Notes under the pieces: generated by a model | What the model saw: the letters and a program-made list of their open reading frames with translations, nothing else | Told to the model about the DNA's origin: nothing | The model's database searches: none | NCBI RefSeq assembly: GCF_015206895.1 | Contig: NZ_JADEXU010000034.1 | Span: 1-59,484 of the forward strand | Source: Nostoc sp. LEGE 12450 | Lineage (GTDB): Bacteria; Cyanobacteriota; Cyanobacteriia; Cyanobacteriales; Nostocaceae | Direction of reading: 5' to 3' | DNA length: 59,484 nt | Program-made: the position numbers and the translations under genes | Part shown: positions 32,832-40,850 of the stretch, one piece after another | Layout of the letters: each line of letters starts with the position of its first letter | How positions within the stretch are numbered: the first letter of the stretch is position 1

Positions 32832-33380
32832 GTGAAGGTTTGGAGTATTGGTAACTGGGTACGAAAAATAACTATTTTGGTTTGCTTATTGCTCTTGGTA
32901 AGTTGCCAAAGCAAAAACCAGTTGCCAAATAATCAGGCTCAGGTGAAAGTAGCGCGGGTAGTTAGTGGGCAAAGTTTGGAAGTGTTAGGAATGGCTGAAC
33001 AACCGAATTTGATTTCTCAAGTGCGGTTAGTTGGCGTTGATGCACCAGATTTGCGACAGAGACCTTGGGGAGAAGCAGCAAAAGAACAGTTAGAAAATCT
33101 TATTGGTGGTGCAGAAGAATTGGTCGAACTGGAGTTTGATTTAGAAGCAAAAGATAAAATCGGGCGAACTCTAGCTTATGTATGGAAAAATAAGGTGTTG
33201 TTGAATGAAGAATTAGTGAAACAAGGGAATGCAATGTTTGTTGGGCGATCGCCTAACCACAAATATGACCAGCGTTTAGAACGTGCCCAACAATGGGCTA
33301 GACTCATGGGTCAAGGAATCTGGAACCCAGAAAAACCCATGCGCCTCACTCCCGCCGAGTTTCGCCGCCAAAATCTTTAA
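32832..33380 (+). CDS. Thermonuclease-family (SNase-like) lipoprotein
   Basis: Start chosen at GTG 32832, with AGGAGA just upstream (32822-32827). An open frame reaches back to 32688 but its first ~48 codons are heptamer repeat. From 32832 the protein is 182 residues with signal peptide ITILVCLLLLVSC, whose LVSC is a lipobox, so it should be a membrane-anchored lipoprotein. The SNase fold is shown by VRLVGVDAPDLRQRPWGEAAKEQL, DKIGRTLAYVW and LNEELVKQGNAMF. The Arg of VRLVGVDAP and the R-x-L region are in place. Likely a calcium-dependent nuclease acting outside the plasma membrane. Confidence 0.85.
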   Translation: MKVWSIGNWVRKITILVCLLLLVSCQSKNQLPNNQAQVKVARVVSGQSLEVLGMAEQPNLISQVRLVGVDAPDLRQRPWGEAAKEQLENLIGGAEELVELEFDLEAKDKIGRTLAYVWKNKVLLNEELVKQGNAMFVGRSPNHKYDQRLERAQQWARLMGQGIWNPEKPMRLTPAEFRRQNL

Positions 33381-33410
33381 TTAGTGCTGGGTTACTGAGT
33401 GCTGTTAGCG

Positions 33411-33440
33411 GTAGCGGGGCGTTTAGCTCGTGCTGAGGGT
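33411..33440. repeat. Small dispersed repeat between the thermonuclease and phosphatase genes
   Basis: Core GGGGCGTTTAGCTCG, flanked by GTGCTG direct copies (GAGTGCTG ... CGTGCTGAG), as if it split one copy. GCGTTTAGCTCGTTA recurs at 47580-47594. Confidence 0.4.
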
Positions 33441-33470
33441 GAGAGTGGGGGAGTGAGTAAGTGAAGAAGT

Positions 33471-33512
33471 AATCAATGACAAATGACAAATGACCAATAA
33501 CAAATGACAAAT
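33471..33512. repeat. ATGACAA heptamer repeat overlapping the start of the phosphatase gene
   Basis: Tandem units ATGACAA/ATGACCA run straight into the start codon at 33504, so the first codons (ATGACAAAT) are part of the repeat. The same happens at the start of the LivF-type gene (37294). Confidence 0.75.
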
Positions 33513-34316
33513 ATACAAATTTTTCTAGATATTGCTACAGAAGCAGCCTTAGCTGCTGGTGCTATTTTGCAAGGTTACTTGGGTAAGTTAGAAGACGCAA
33601 TTACTGAAAAAGGTCGCCCTGGTGATTTAGTTACGGCTGCTGATAAAGCCTCAGAAGAGTTAATTTTAGAAATTTTGCGTCGCCATTTTCCCCAGCACTC
33701 TATCCTCGCTGAAGAATCAGGCAAATTAGGTAATCAAGAAAATGAATACCTCTGGGCAATAGATCCTCTCGATGGCACAACCAACTACGCCCATCAATAC
33801 CCGTTTTTTGCAGTTTCTATTGGGCTGTTAATTAATAGCGTTCCAGAAGTGGGTGTAATTTATGACCCCTTCCACAATGAGCTATTCAGTGCGGCTACTG
33901 GCTTAGGAGCAACGCGAAATCGTCGTCCCATCAATGTTTCGGCAACATCTGAACTGAGTAAAAGCCTACTAGTAACTGGATTTGCCTACGATCGCCGTGA
34001 AACCTCTGATAACAACTACGCAGAATTTAGTCACCTTACCCACCTTACGCAAGGGGTTAGACGTAGCGGTTCAGCATCGCTAGATTTGGCTTATGTTGCT
34101 TGTGGGCGTGTCGATGGTTACTGGGAACGAGGGCTTTCTCCTTGGGATATTGCCGCCGGGATAATTTTGTTACAAGAAGCCGGGGGCAAAGTCACTGCAT
34201 ACAATGGCACTCCTGTCAAAATTGAGTCAGGTAGAATTCTGGCCACAAATGGTTATATTCACGACTCCCTAAGTAACGAACTGTTACAGGTTCCGCCACT
34301 ATCAGCCTGGGTATAG
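33504..34316 (+). CDS. Inositol monophosphatase family protein
   Basis: 270 residues from ATG 33504. Metal-site motifs are complete: LAEESG (Glu), WAIDPLDGTTNYAH (the family signature with two Asp), and WERGLSPWDIAAGIILLQEAGG (second signature, WD-x-AAG). Mg-dependent, Li-sensitive phosphatases of this family dephosphorylate inositol phosphates, fructose-1,6-bisphosphate, histidinol phosphate or adenosine bisphosphate; the sequence looks most like SuhB-type inositol phosphatases, but substrate is uncertain. hisZ lies two genes downstream, so a histidinol-phosphatase role is worth noting as an alternative. The start sits in an ATGACAA repeat and has no clear ribosome site. Confidence 0.88.
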   Translation: MTNIQIFLDIATEAALAAGAILQGYLGKLEDAITEKGRPGDLVTAADKASEELILEILRRHFPQHSILAEESGKLGNQENEYLWAIDPLDGTTNYAHQYPFFAVSIGLLINSVPEVGVIYDPFHNELFSAATGLGATRNRRPINVSATSELSKSLLVTGFAYDRRETSDNNYAEFSHLTHLTQGVRRSGSASLDLAYVACGRVDGYWERGLSPWDIAAGIILLQEAGGKVTAYNGTPVKIESGRILATNGYIHDSLSNELLQVPPLSAWV

Positions 34317-34397
34317 CACGTGGGGGGTGGGGGCTTTCTCTTCGACTTTGGGTAAACTAAAAGGAATCTAACTGCTCCTTTGGTGCAAAAAGTCTAT

Positions 34398-35360
34398 ATG
34401 TCTTTCAAAATAGATCGTGGATTATTTAAATATGATTTCATAGATCATCACGCAATATTGTGCGTTCCAGTTGATGCGGATGTCAAAGAGATTCGGAAAC
34501 GCTATCTCCAAATTGCCCGCCGCTTACACCCGGATAGTAGGTTTACTGAAAGTGATGAACAAAAACAGCTAGGAAACGAATTGTTATCAAAGTTGGTTAA
34601 CCCAGCTTACGAAAAACTTGCTGGTGATCGCACTCGCACGGAATATATTTTAATTTTGTCGCAAATCGGCAAGCGCTTGTTACAAGAGTCTGCTTCGTTA
34701 ACTCTCACCACCGATTTGGCTAAAGAGTTAGCTAAGTCGCCTAATTTCGATCATGTCTATAAAAGTGCGATCGCTAAACTAGCTCAAAGCCAATATGATT
34801 CTTTAGACCAAGTGCAGCAAGTCCTTGCCCAAATTAGTGAGTTGAATTTAGTCTATTTAATGCGGAGTGCAAGCAAAACATCCGCCGCGCCGCCGCCACC
34901 TGCTCAACCTAAAGTTCAATCAGTTACACCTCAACCAAGTACACCAAAAAATACACTTCCAGAACCAGCACCAGCGCCACCAAAAGAAGACACGGTTGTA
35001 GAACAGTATGTTCGTCGCGCTCAATCTTTGATTGACAAAAACCAATTTGCCCAAGCCAAAGTAGAGTTGCAAGATGCCCTGAAGCTAGAACCTAAAAATA
35101 GTCGCTGTCATAGCTTGATTGCAATGGTGTATTTGAGGCAAAACCAGCTAAAAATGGCAAAAATCCACTTTGAAAACGCTTTAAAGCTAGATCCCAGTGA
35201 CGAAACGGCTCTGCAATGGAAACCTAAAATAGATAAGGCATTAGCACAACACCCTAGCGATCATAAGGTGACTTCATCCGCCAATAATGGAGATAAGCAA
35301 CCAGATAAATCTGGTAGTGGTGGTTTGTTCGGTGGTTTGTTTGGTGGGAAGAAAAAATAA
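34398..35360 (+). CDS. J-domain protein with TPR repeats
   Basis: About 320 residues from ATG 34398 (a TTG at 34380 is an alternative). The N-terminus is a DnaJ-like domain: HHAILCVPVDADVKEIRKRYLQIARRLHPDSRF, with the HPD motif needed to stimulate Hsp70. A Pro/Ala-rich linker (residues ~165-195) leads to at least two TPR units (FAQAKVELQDALKLEPKNSRC, LKMAKIHFENALKLDPSDET). The C-terminus is Gly/Phe/Lys-rich (GGLFGGLFGGKKK). It is probably a co-chaperone binding client proteins through TPRs. Stop and the hisZ start overlap by one base (TAATG), so the two are coupled. Confidence 0.85.
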   Translation: MSFKIDRGLFKYDFIDHHAILCVPVDADVKEIRKRYLQIARRLHPDSRFTESDEQKQLGNELLSKLVNPAYEKLAGDRTRTEYILILSQIGKRLLQESASLTLTTDLAKELAKSPNFDHVYKSAIAKLAQSQYDSLDQVQQVLAQISELNLVYLMRSASKTSAAPPPPAQPKVQSVTPQPSTPKNTLPEPAPAPPKEDTVVEQYVRRAQSLIDKNQFAQAKVELQDALKLEPKNSRCHSLIAMVYLRQNQLKMAKIHFENALKLDPSDETALQWKPKIDKALAQHPSDHKVTSSANNGDKQPDKSGSGGLFGGLFGGKKK

Positions 35361-36571
35361 TGGTGTATCAGCCAGCATCGGGTGCCAGGGATTTATTGCC
35401 CTTGGATGTGGAGAAAAAACGCTGGATTGAAGATCGGTTACAGCAGGTGTTTCATCGTTGGGGATATCACAGGATTATCACCTCAACTTTAGAGCGTATG
35501 GATACCTTGATGGCAGGGGAAGCAATTCAGCGCCAGATGGTGATTCAACTACAAAATGGCGAAGATGATGAATTAGGGCTACGTCCAGAATTAACAGCAT
35601 CCATTGCTCGTACTGTTGTCACTCGCATGGCAAATGCAACTTATCCGCAACGGTTGTACTACAACGCCAATGTGTTTCGCCGCACGTGGGAAAGTAGGCA
35701 TAATCGCCAGCAAGAGTTTTATCAAGCTGGGGTGGAGTTGTTAGGTGCTGGCGGATTGCTGGCGAATGCGGAAGTACTGCTGCTAGTCGCGGATTGTTTA
35801 GCAGCATTGGGTTTGCGACAATGGCACTTAATTTTAGGTGAAGCGGGAATTACGCGATCGCTCCTGAGTGCATTTCCGGCTAATTTACAGGATAAAGTTC
35901 GCAGTGCGATCGCTCATCTCGACCGCATTACCATAGATACTTTACCCTTGAGTGACAAACTACGCGATCGCGCCCAAATCATCATGGATTTGCGTGGCCC
36001 AAGTGCAGACGTGTTGCAAAAAGTAAGTAGCCTGGATCTAGATGAGGAACAGCGAGAAGCAGTAAATAACCTCAAATCCCTAGTAGAATTACTAGAATCA
36101 GAGAAAGAATTTCCGTTAATCCTTGATCTGAGCCTCATTCAGACCATAGATTACTACACTGGTATTGTCTTTGAAGTTGTTAATGATACCGAATCCCAAG
36201 CCAGAGTTTTAGGGCGGGGTGGTCGCTATGACCAACTTTTGGGGCTATATCATCCCCAAGGAGAAAACATCCCCGGAATTGGTTTTGGACTCAGCATCGA
36301 AGATTTATACCAAGTTTTGTTGTCTACTCAGCAATTACCACAAGTAACTCCAGCGAGTGACTGGTTGGTAGTACCAGAGACGGCTAGTGCTAACGCCTTT
36401 GCCTTTGCCTACGCGCAAAAACTCAGAGATTCTACTGATTTGGTGCGGGTAGAAATTGATTTGGGGGGAAGGGATGCAGAGGCTATTCGCCAATATGCAC
36501 GCGATCGCAGCATAGCCCAAATTGCTTGGATCAAAGCTGATGGTTCGCCAAAAATTGAATCATTGCGTTAA
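35360..36571 (+). CDS. hisZ: ATP phosphoribosyltransferase regulatory subunit
   Basis: 403 residues from ATG 35360, overlapping the upstream stop by one base. The class II aminoacyl-tRNA-synthetase-like fold of HisZ is clear: ASGARDLLPLDVEKKRWIEDRLQQVFHRWGY, LRPELTASIARTVVTRM, FEVVNDTESQARVLGRGGRYDQLLGLY and PGIGFGLSIEDLY. Compared with HisRS it lacks the anticodon-binding domain residues and has a shorter C-terminus. It forms the hetero-octamer with short-form HisG that starts histidine synthesis. hisG is not in the window. Translational coupling with a J-domain gene is unusual but simple to read from the overlap. Confidence 0.93.
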   Translation: MVYQPASGARDLLPLDVEKKRWIEDRLQQVFHRWGYHRIITSTLERMDTLMAGEAIQRQMVIQLQNGEDDELGLRPELTASIARTVVTRMANATYPQRLYYNANVFRRTWESRHNRQQEFYQAGVELLGAGGLLANAEVLLLVADCLAALGLRQWHLILGEAGITRSLLSAFPANLQDKVRSAIAHLDRITIDTLPLSDKLRDRAQIIMDLRGPSADVLQKVSSLDLDEEQREAVNNLKSLVELLESEKEFPLILDLSLIQTIDYYTGIVFEVVNDTESQARVLGRGGRYDQLLGLYHPQGENIPGIGFGLSIEDLYQVLLSTQQLPQVTPASDWLVVPETASANAFAFAYAQKLRDSTDLVRVEIDLGGRDAEAIRQYARDRSIAQIAWIKADGSPKIESLR

Positions 36572-36584
36572 GTAAGTTGGGAAT

Positions 36585-36722
36585 TGGGCATTGGGAATTG
36601 GCTATGGGGCATGGGGCATAGAGAAGAGACAAGGAAGAGACTTGTTCAATAATTTTCCCTTGTCCTCCTTGTCCCCTTCGTCTCCTAATCCTTTCCTGCT
36701 CCCTACTCCCCTGCCTCCCCTG
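36585..36722. repeat. TTGGGAA/TGGGGCA and TCCTCCT/CCCCTGC heptamer tracts
   Basis: 36585-36620 has GGGAATT/GGGCATT/GGGGCAT units; 36660-36722 has pyrimidine-rich units on the same strand. The spacer between hisZ and the ferredoxin gene is almost wholly repeat. Confidence 0.65.
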
Positions 36723-36765
36723 CTAGGCTAGAAATAGCCGATACAGAAAAGAGGGAATCGAGAAC

Positions 36766-36990
36766 ATGCCGCACACAATTGTTACAGAAGTCTGTGAAGG
36801 CGTAGCTGACTGCGTAGATGCCTGTCCAGTAGCTTGTATCCATGATGGCCCAGGCAAAAATGCCAAGGGAACAGATTGGTACTGGATTGACTTTGCCACT
36901 TGCATCGACTGTGGTATATGTCTCCAAGTTTGCCCAGTAGAAGGGGCGATTCTGGCAGAAGAACGACCGGAGTTGCAAAAAACTCCGTAA
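36766..36990 (+). CDS. Small 4Fe-4S dicluster ferredoxin
   Basis: 74 residues from ATG 36766. First cysteine set C-EGVAD-C-VDA-C-PVA-C is close to the Cx(n)CxxxCP type; the second is CIDCGICLQVCP, a standard C-x2-C-x2-C-x3-C-P. It ends in a charged tail (EERPELQKTP). Small two-cluster ferredoxins of this kind are common in cyanobacteria; partner enzymes are not identifiable here. It stands alone between hisZ and the LivF-type gene. The long insert between clusters (IHDGPGKNAKGTDWYWIDFAT) is typical of 7Fe/8Fe ferredoxins. Confidence 0.88.
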   Translation: MPHTIVTEVCEGVADCVDACPVACIHDGPGKNAKGTDWYWIDFATCIDCGICLQVCPVEGAILAEERPELQKTP

Positions 36991-37293
36991 TAGTCCATAG
37001 TCAACAGTCAATAGTTATTTTTTGACTTGACTGTTGACTGAAGAGGCAAGGGAGCAGAGGGAAGGGGGCAGGGAAAAGATACTGGAAATATACTGATACA
37101 AGGGTTTCAGAGCAAATAAATTTATTTATTCTCAAAAGTAAAAATATTTATTTTGAGCGGAAAGTGCCACAAAAAATAATACGTCCTTGCCTCAAACCCA
37201 TAAATTAAATTTATGGGTTTATCCCACTGTTCCCCACTCTCTGCCCCTTTTACTCTTTTTGACCAATGACAAACTACAAATGACAAATGACAG
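36991..37293. other. Spacer with heptamer repeats and a hairpin
   Basis: No gene. Repeats TTGACTG/AGAGGGA near 37015-37075 and ATGACAA/CTACAAA at 37258-37300. A perfect 12-bp hairpin lies at 37194-37220. Confidence 0.6.
37194..37220. terminator. Perfect 12-bp hairpin, possible terminator
   Basis: AAACCCATAAAT (37194-37205), TAA loop, ATTTATGGGTTT (37209-37220). A short T-run only; may be a terminator for the ferredoxin gene or a palindromic repeat. Confidence 0.45.
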
Positions 37294-38022
37294 ATGACAA
37301 ATGACTATTTACTAGATGTTCAAAATGTCCATGCTGGATACATCAAAGATGTAGATATCCTACAAGGTGTGAATTTCCTGGTTGCCCCAGGAGAATTGGT
37401 AACAGTGATTGGCCCCAATGGTGCTGGTAAATCTACTTTGGCAAAAGCAATTTTTGGGCTTTTGATCCCCCACACAGGCACAATTACCTTCAAAGGTGAA
37501 AATATCGTGGGGCTAAAGTCCAATGAAATTGTTCAACGAGGAATGTGCTACGTACCGCAAATCGCCAATGTTTTCCCCTCTCTCAGTGTTGAAGAGAACT
37601 TGGAGATGGGTGCTTTTGTACTTAATGTTCCTCTGAAACCAATTAAAGATAAAATATTTACCATGTTCCCCAAACTGAGCGATCGCCGTCGTCAACGGGC
37701 TGGTACTCTCTCTGGAGGAGAACGCCAGATGCTAGCGATGGGCAAAGCTTTGATGTTGGAACCTAGTTTGCTGATTTTGGATGAACCATCTGCTGCTTTA
37801 TCCCCGATCTTAGTGACACAAGTATTTGAGCAGATTAAACAAATTAATCAGGCGGGAACTGCGATCGTATTAGTAGAACAAAATGCCCGTAAAGCCTTAG
37901 AGATGGCTGATCGCGGCTATGTACTGGAGTCTGGACGCGATGCTATCTCGGGCCTTGGTCAAGAACTGTTGAACGATCCTAAAGTGGGTGAACTATATCT
38001 GGGAGCAGGTAAAAGACATTAA
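37294..38022 (+). CDS. Branched-chain/neutral amino acid ABC transporter ATPase (LivF/NatE type)
   Basis: 242 residues from ATG 37294, which lies inside an ATGACAA repeat. Walker A GPNGAGKST, signature LSGGERQ, Walker B LLILDEPSAALSP, and the LivF-type N-terminus LLDVQNVHAGYIKDVDILQGVNF and C-terminal LYLGAG. Members energise high-affinity import of hydrophobic or neutral amino acids (or urea for UrtE). No permease or binding-protein gene is near, as is also known for the split Nat system genes of cyanobacteria, so NatE is the best guess. A spacer of about 1.27 kb follows. Confidence 0.85.
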   Translation: MTNDYLLDVQNVHAGYIKDVDILQGVNFLVAPGELVTVIGPNGAGKSTLAKAIFGLLIPHTGTITFKGENIVGLKSNEIVQRGMCYVPQIANVFPSLSVEENLEMGAFVLNVPLKPIKDKIFTMFPKLSDRRRQRAGTLSGGERQMLAMGKALMLEPSLLILDEPSAALSPILVTQVFEQIKQINQAGTAIVLVEQNARKALEMADRGYVLESGRDAISGLGQELLNDPKVGELYLGAGKRH

Positions 38023-38092
38023 CCATCTTTAATCACTCTTGCCCCCATTCAACATAACACCACTTTAAATAAGGAAACTTCACGAGCCGATA

Positions 38093-38121
38093 GCGATGTC
38101 GAAGGCGTTCTGCGCCTACGC
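38093..38121 (+). repeat. 21-nt element inserted in a HIP1 site (intergenic)
   Basis: GCGAT (38093-38097), 21 bases (38098-38118, ending TGCGCCTA), CGC (38119-38121). Without it the site reads GATAGCGATCGCTATC, a 16-base palindrome centred on HIP1. Confidence 0.75.
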
Positions 38122-38420
38122 TATCTATAAACTAGTACAAAAGCTATAACAATTCCTGCCACTGCCGCGACCGTCGTTTTCGATGCTCAAAGAATTCTCC
38201 CCAATAATCCTTGCGTTTCTAATCACATCTACAGCAAGTAAAAAGGGAAAACAGGACATTCATTCAGGAAAAATTATAAAAATGCAAATTAACCGGATTT
38301 GCCAGAACCCAATTGAACAAGAGGGCGTACTAAACTTCCTATATATAAAGCTTTGCATCAGTTTTTGATATAATTCTGAGTCAAAATAACGACTCCAAAG
38401 CCGCTCTAGAGGGAATCTGG

Positions 38421-38446
38421 GGCGTTTTTTATGGTATAAAAACGCC
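38421..38446. terminator. GGCGTTTTT/AAAAACGCC hairpin
   Basis: Perfect 9-bp arms at 38421-38429 and 38438-38446 with an 8-base loop. Symmetric, without a following T-run; function unclear, about 400 bases after the LivF-type gene. Confidence 0.35.
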
Positions 38447-38601
38447 TATGTTTACCCTAATCAAAATTGATTGAGTGCTTTTGGCAATTTGGCATCCAAA
38501 ATTTTTATGTTCCAGTTTTAATTGATATATCAGCAGGGTTACTGGGACATTGAGAAACTTCTACAAGGGATCGATTCCCGTCTCAAAAATCCCACCCAAT
38601 G

Positions 38602-38693
38602 GCCAGTTGTTGACGCTCACGCTCTGTAAACTACCTTAAATGGTGGATGCAGTAAACAAGCAGAGCAAGCGTCACCGCTTCATCACAACTGGC
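38602..38693. repeat. Long imperfect inverted repeat
   Basis: GCCAGTTGT (38602-38610) pairs with ACAACTGGC (38685-38693), TGACGCT (38611-38617) with AGCGTCA (38668-38674), GCTCTG (38621-38626) with CAGAGC (38661-38666). A bulge of 10 bases sits on the right arm. Could be a small mobile element remnant or a structured RNA. Confidence 0.5.
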
Positions 38694-38840
38694 TAGAAAT
38701 CAAACAGAAAACACATAGTTCGTTAAGGGTTGCTCTCCTAGCTCATCCATTCTTTTTATGGCATTGCGTAGAGGAGGAGCATTAGGTTCCATTAAGCAAG
38801 CGTAAGTAGGTCGGCGAAATTAAAGCTAACTGGCTAAGGC

Positions 38841-38875
38841 TGTCATTTGTCCTTTGTCCTTTGTCCTTTGCCATT
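38841..38875. repeat. TTGTCCT tandem heptamers
   Basis: Three near-perfect TTGTCCT units with diverged flanking units, reverse orientation of the GGACAAA family at 20170-20193. Confidence 0.7.
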
Positions 38876-39294
38876 GTTCATTAGTAAGGGTTTTAAGTAT
38901 ATTTACGTTTCGTAACATACTTATTTTTTTTAACGCTAACTTAATAAATAACTAAAGATATCTGGCAATAATCAAGCTAGAAGTTTTAAGAATTTATAAT
39001 TGACAATTTTGCACAAATACTGCCCGAGAGAAATCAGTTTTTTTCGTCTAATTAATCAGTTTTTCTAGTCTTAATAAAGACATATTAAGTCAAAGATAAA
39101 CTGATTCAGATTTTCTGAAAAAATAAAAATTAATTTTTAGCTAGATATAACTCTGTGCTAAAATTTAAAACATTCAAAATCCCAAAGCTTTCAAATTAAG
39201 TTTGACAGGATGTCGTTTGACTATAAGAGCGGCTCAACTGACAATTATGGAGGATATTGCACCGAATAAGCCGTTATTGTAGAGGGAACACCAA

Positions 39295-39630
39295 ATGAAA
39301 AAAATGATTAAAGTCATATTGTTAGGCATAGCAATCTTCACCTTTGCCTTCAGTAGCCCAGCTTTGGCAGCAGATGCCGTTAGTGGAGCTAAAGTATTTA
39401 GTGCTAATTGTGCTTCTTGTCATGCGGGAGGTAAGAATCTGGTTCAAGCAGCAAAAAACCTGAAGAAGGAAGCTTTGGAAAAGTATGGTTTGTACTCAGC
39501 AGAGGCAATTATTGCCCAAGTTACAAATGGTAAAAATGCTATGCCTGCCTTCGGCAAACGTTTGAAAGCTGACCAAATTGAAAATGTAGCTGCTTACGTG
39601 CTTTCACAAGCAGATAAGGACTGGAAGTAG
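39295..39630 (+). CDS. petJ: Cytochrome c6
   Basis: 111 residues from ATG 39295, with AGAGGG 8 bases upstream. Signal peptide of 25 residues ([16 protein letters not shown]) directs it to the thylakoid lumen/periplasm. The mature protein is ~86 residues: haem motif CASCH, methionine ligand in NAMPAFG, and the C-terminal [13 protein letters not shown] typical of cytochrome c6. It carries electrons from cytochrome b6f to photosystem I or to a CuA-type cytochrome oxidase. It cannot serve the quinol-type oxidase at 13-16 kb, so the window encodes parts of two electron routes. A terminator-like hairpin lies at 39773-39803. Confidence 0.95.
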   Translation: MKKMIKVILLGIAIFTFAFSSPALAADAVSGAKVFSANCASCHAGGKNLVQAAKNLKKEALEKYGLYSAEAIIAQVTNGKNAMPAFGKRLKADQIENVAAYVLSQADKDWK

Positions 39631-39696
39631 ATTAATATCTAATACCATTTCTGTATGAAGATGCGCTTAGAAGACTGATGTAAAACTACAGATTAC

Positions 39697-39720
39697 AGGA
39701 GCAATTTATAAATTGCTCCT
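39697..39720. repeat. 24-nt perfect palindrome
   Basis: AGGAGCAATT (39697-39706), TATA, AATTGCTCCT (39711-39720). Matches the element at 29692-29715 with G-to-A and C-to-T changes at paired positions. Confidence 0.7.
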
Positions 39721-39772
39721 ACGTGAATAAAGTGCAGTCTCATAGAGAATTGGTATAACTTCAAAAATTAAC

Positions 39773-39803
39773 AATTAGCGGGACAAAAAGCCCCGCTAAT
39801 TTT
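39773..39803 (+). terminator. Terminator-like hairpin after petJ
   Basis: AATTAGCGGG (39773-39782) pairs with CCCGCTAATT (39792-39801), 9-base loop, then TTT. 143 bases after the petJ stop. Confidence 0.6.
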
Positions 39804-39915
39804 AGGTTTGCCAAAATTGTCAAATAGGATGCTTATACCAATTTTGGATTAATAGTCTTGATAAAAAGACTGTTCCAAGAACATTAAACACTATTACCTA
39901 TCCTAATTTGGTACT

Positions 39916-40839
39916 ATGAGTAATTTATGGCGATTATTTATCAGTGTAATTATTGCTTTTTCTCTCACTTTTTTGACTTTATCCGCATATTCAGCACCCG
40001 TTACCATTACCCAAATGACAGCGAGTAAGTTTCTGGAATTAGGTGTAGATAAGATGCGGCGCGGTAATTACCAGGAAGCAATAGAGAGTTTTAATCAGGC
40101 AATTGAAGTTGAGAAAAATTTTGCTGTAGCTTACAGCGATCGCTGTCTTGCTTATCTTCAATTACAAGATTACCATCAAGCTGTTACAGATTGTACCCAA
40201 GCAATTAATTTTGCACCTGATGACTTTGAGCCTTATCTGAACAGGGGTTTGGCACTTTACAGAGAAGGAGATTATCTCGGTGCCATCGTTGATTATAATC
40301 GAGCGATCGCACTTAAACCCTACGATTTTCGAGCTTACTACAACCGAGGACTAGCCTTTGCAGGGGATGGGAAAGACTCGGAGGCAATTCTTGACTTTAA
40401 TTTAGCTTTAACTCAAATTCCCCGAATTACTAGCTTACTGCTTGCAGATATCTACAATGACCGAGGTTTGGCGCATTTTGTCTTACAAGATATCCAAGCT
40501 GCGATGTTCGACTTTAATCTAGCAATTCGTCTCAACGCTAACGATTATAGAGCGTATTTTAACCGGGGTTGTGCTTGCGGCCGGAATGGAGATGACTTTG
40601 GTGCAGTGCGTGATTTTTCCCAAGTCATCAGACTTAACCCCAGTAATGCCCAAGCTTACGTTAATCGGGGAGTAGCTCGTTATCGCTTAGGATATCATTT
40701 AGGAGCGATGTCTGATTTACAAAAAGCATCTGAGTACTTTGACAACCAAGGAAAGAGAGTTGCTTACGAAAAAACTTTAGATTTACTGAATAATTTGCGA
40801 CAACAAATTTCGTCTGTAACGGAAATCGCTCTTTTGTAA
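39916..40839 (+). CDS. Exported TPR-repeat protein
   Basis: 307 residues from ATG 39916. N-terminal signal or anchor LFISVIIAFSLTFLTLSAYS. Then about seven TPR units of 34 residues with the usual G/A-Y-A-x-R pattern: ELGVDKMRRGNYQEAIESFNQAIEV, AVAYSDRCLAYLQLQDYHQAVTD, FEPYLNRGLALYREGDYLGAIVDY, FRAYYNRGLAFAGDGKDSEAILDF, YRAYFNRGCACGRNGDDFGAV, AQAYVNRGVARYRLGYHLGAM. It is a protein-protein scaffold, probably at the periplasmic side. No partner gene is visible. Such proteins are abundant in Nostoc, and a role cannot be given. Stop is 11 bases from the convergent Uma2 gene. Confidence 0.85.
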   Translation: MSNLWRLFISVIIAFSLTFLTLSAYSAPVTITQMTASKFLELGVDKMRRGNYQEAIESFNQAIEVEKNFAVAYSDRCLAYLQLQDYHQAVTDCTQAINFAPDDFEPYLNRGLALYREGDYLGAIVDYNRAIALKPYDFRAYYNRGLAFAGDGKDSEAILDFNLALTQIPRITSLLLADIYNDRGLAHFVLQDIQAAMFDFNLAIRLNANDYRAYFNRGCACGRNGDDFGAVRDFSQVIRLNPSNAQAYVNRGVARYRLGYHLGAMSDLQKASEYFDNQGKRVAYEKTLDLLNNLRQQISSVTEIALL

Positions 40840-40850
40840 GACTGTAAGAA

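Larger units (their letters stand above)
38023..39294. other. Long gene-poor spacer with several repeat elements
   Basis: About 1270 bases without a gene I can support. Contents: a HIP1-split 21-nt element (38093-38121), a hairpin GGCGTTTTT/AAAAACGCC (38421-38446), a short coding-like run at about 38530-38627 (YQQGYWDIEKLLQGIDSRLK then a stop) that I cannot assign, a long imperfect inverted repeat (38602-38693), TTGTCCT heptamers (38841-38875), then an AT-rich leader of petJ. The coding-like run suggests an old gene remnant. Confidence 0.55.

Noticed and set aside
36380..36420. Micro-insertion in hisZ (ANAFAFAYAQKLR)
   Set aside because: The low-complexity run fits normal HisZ variation and there is no GCGAT...CGC frame around it.
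38183..38368. 61-residue open frame in the long spacer
   Set aside because: No ribosome site, no recognisable composition of a protein, and the region is repeat-rich.
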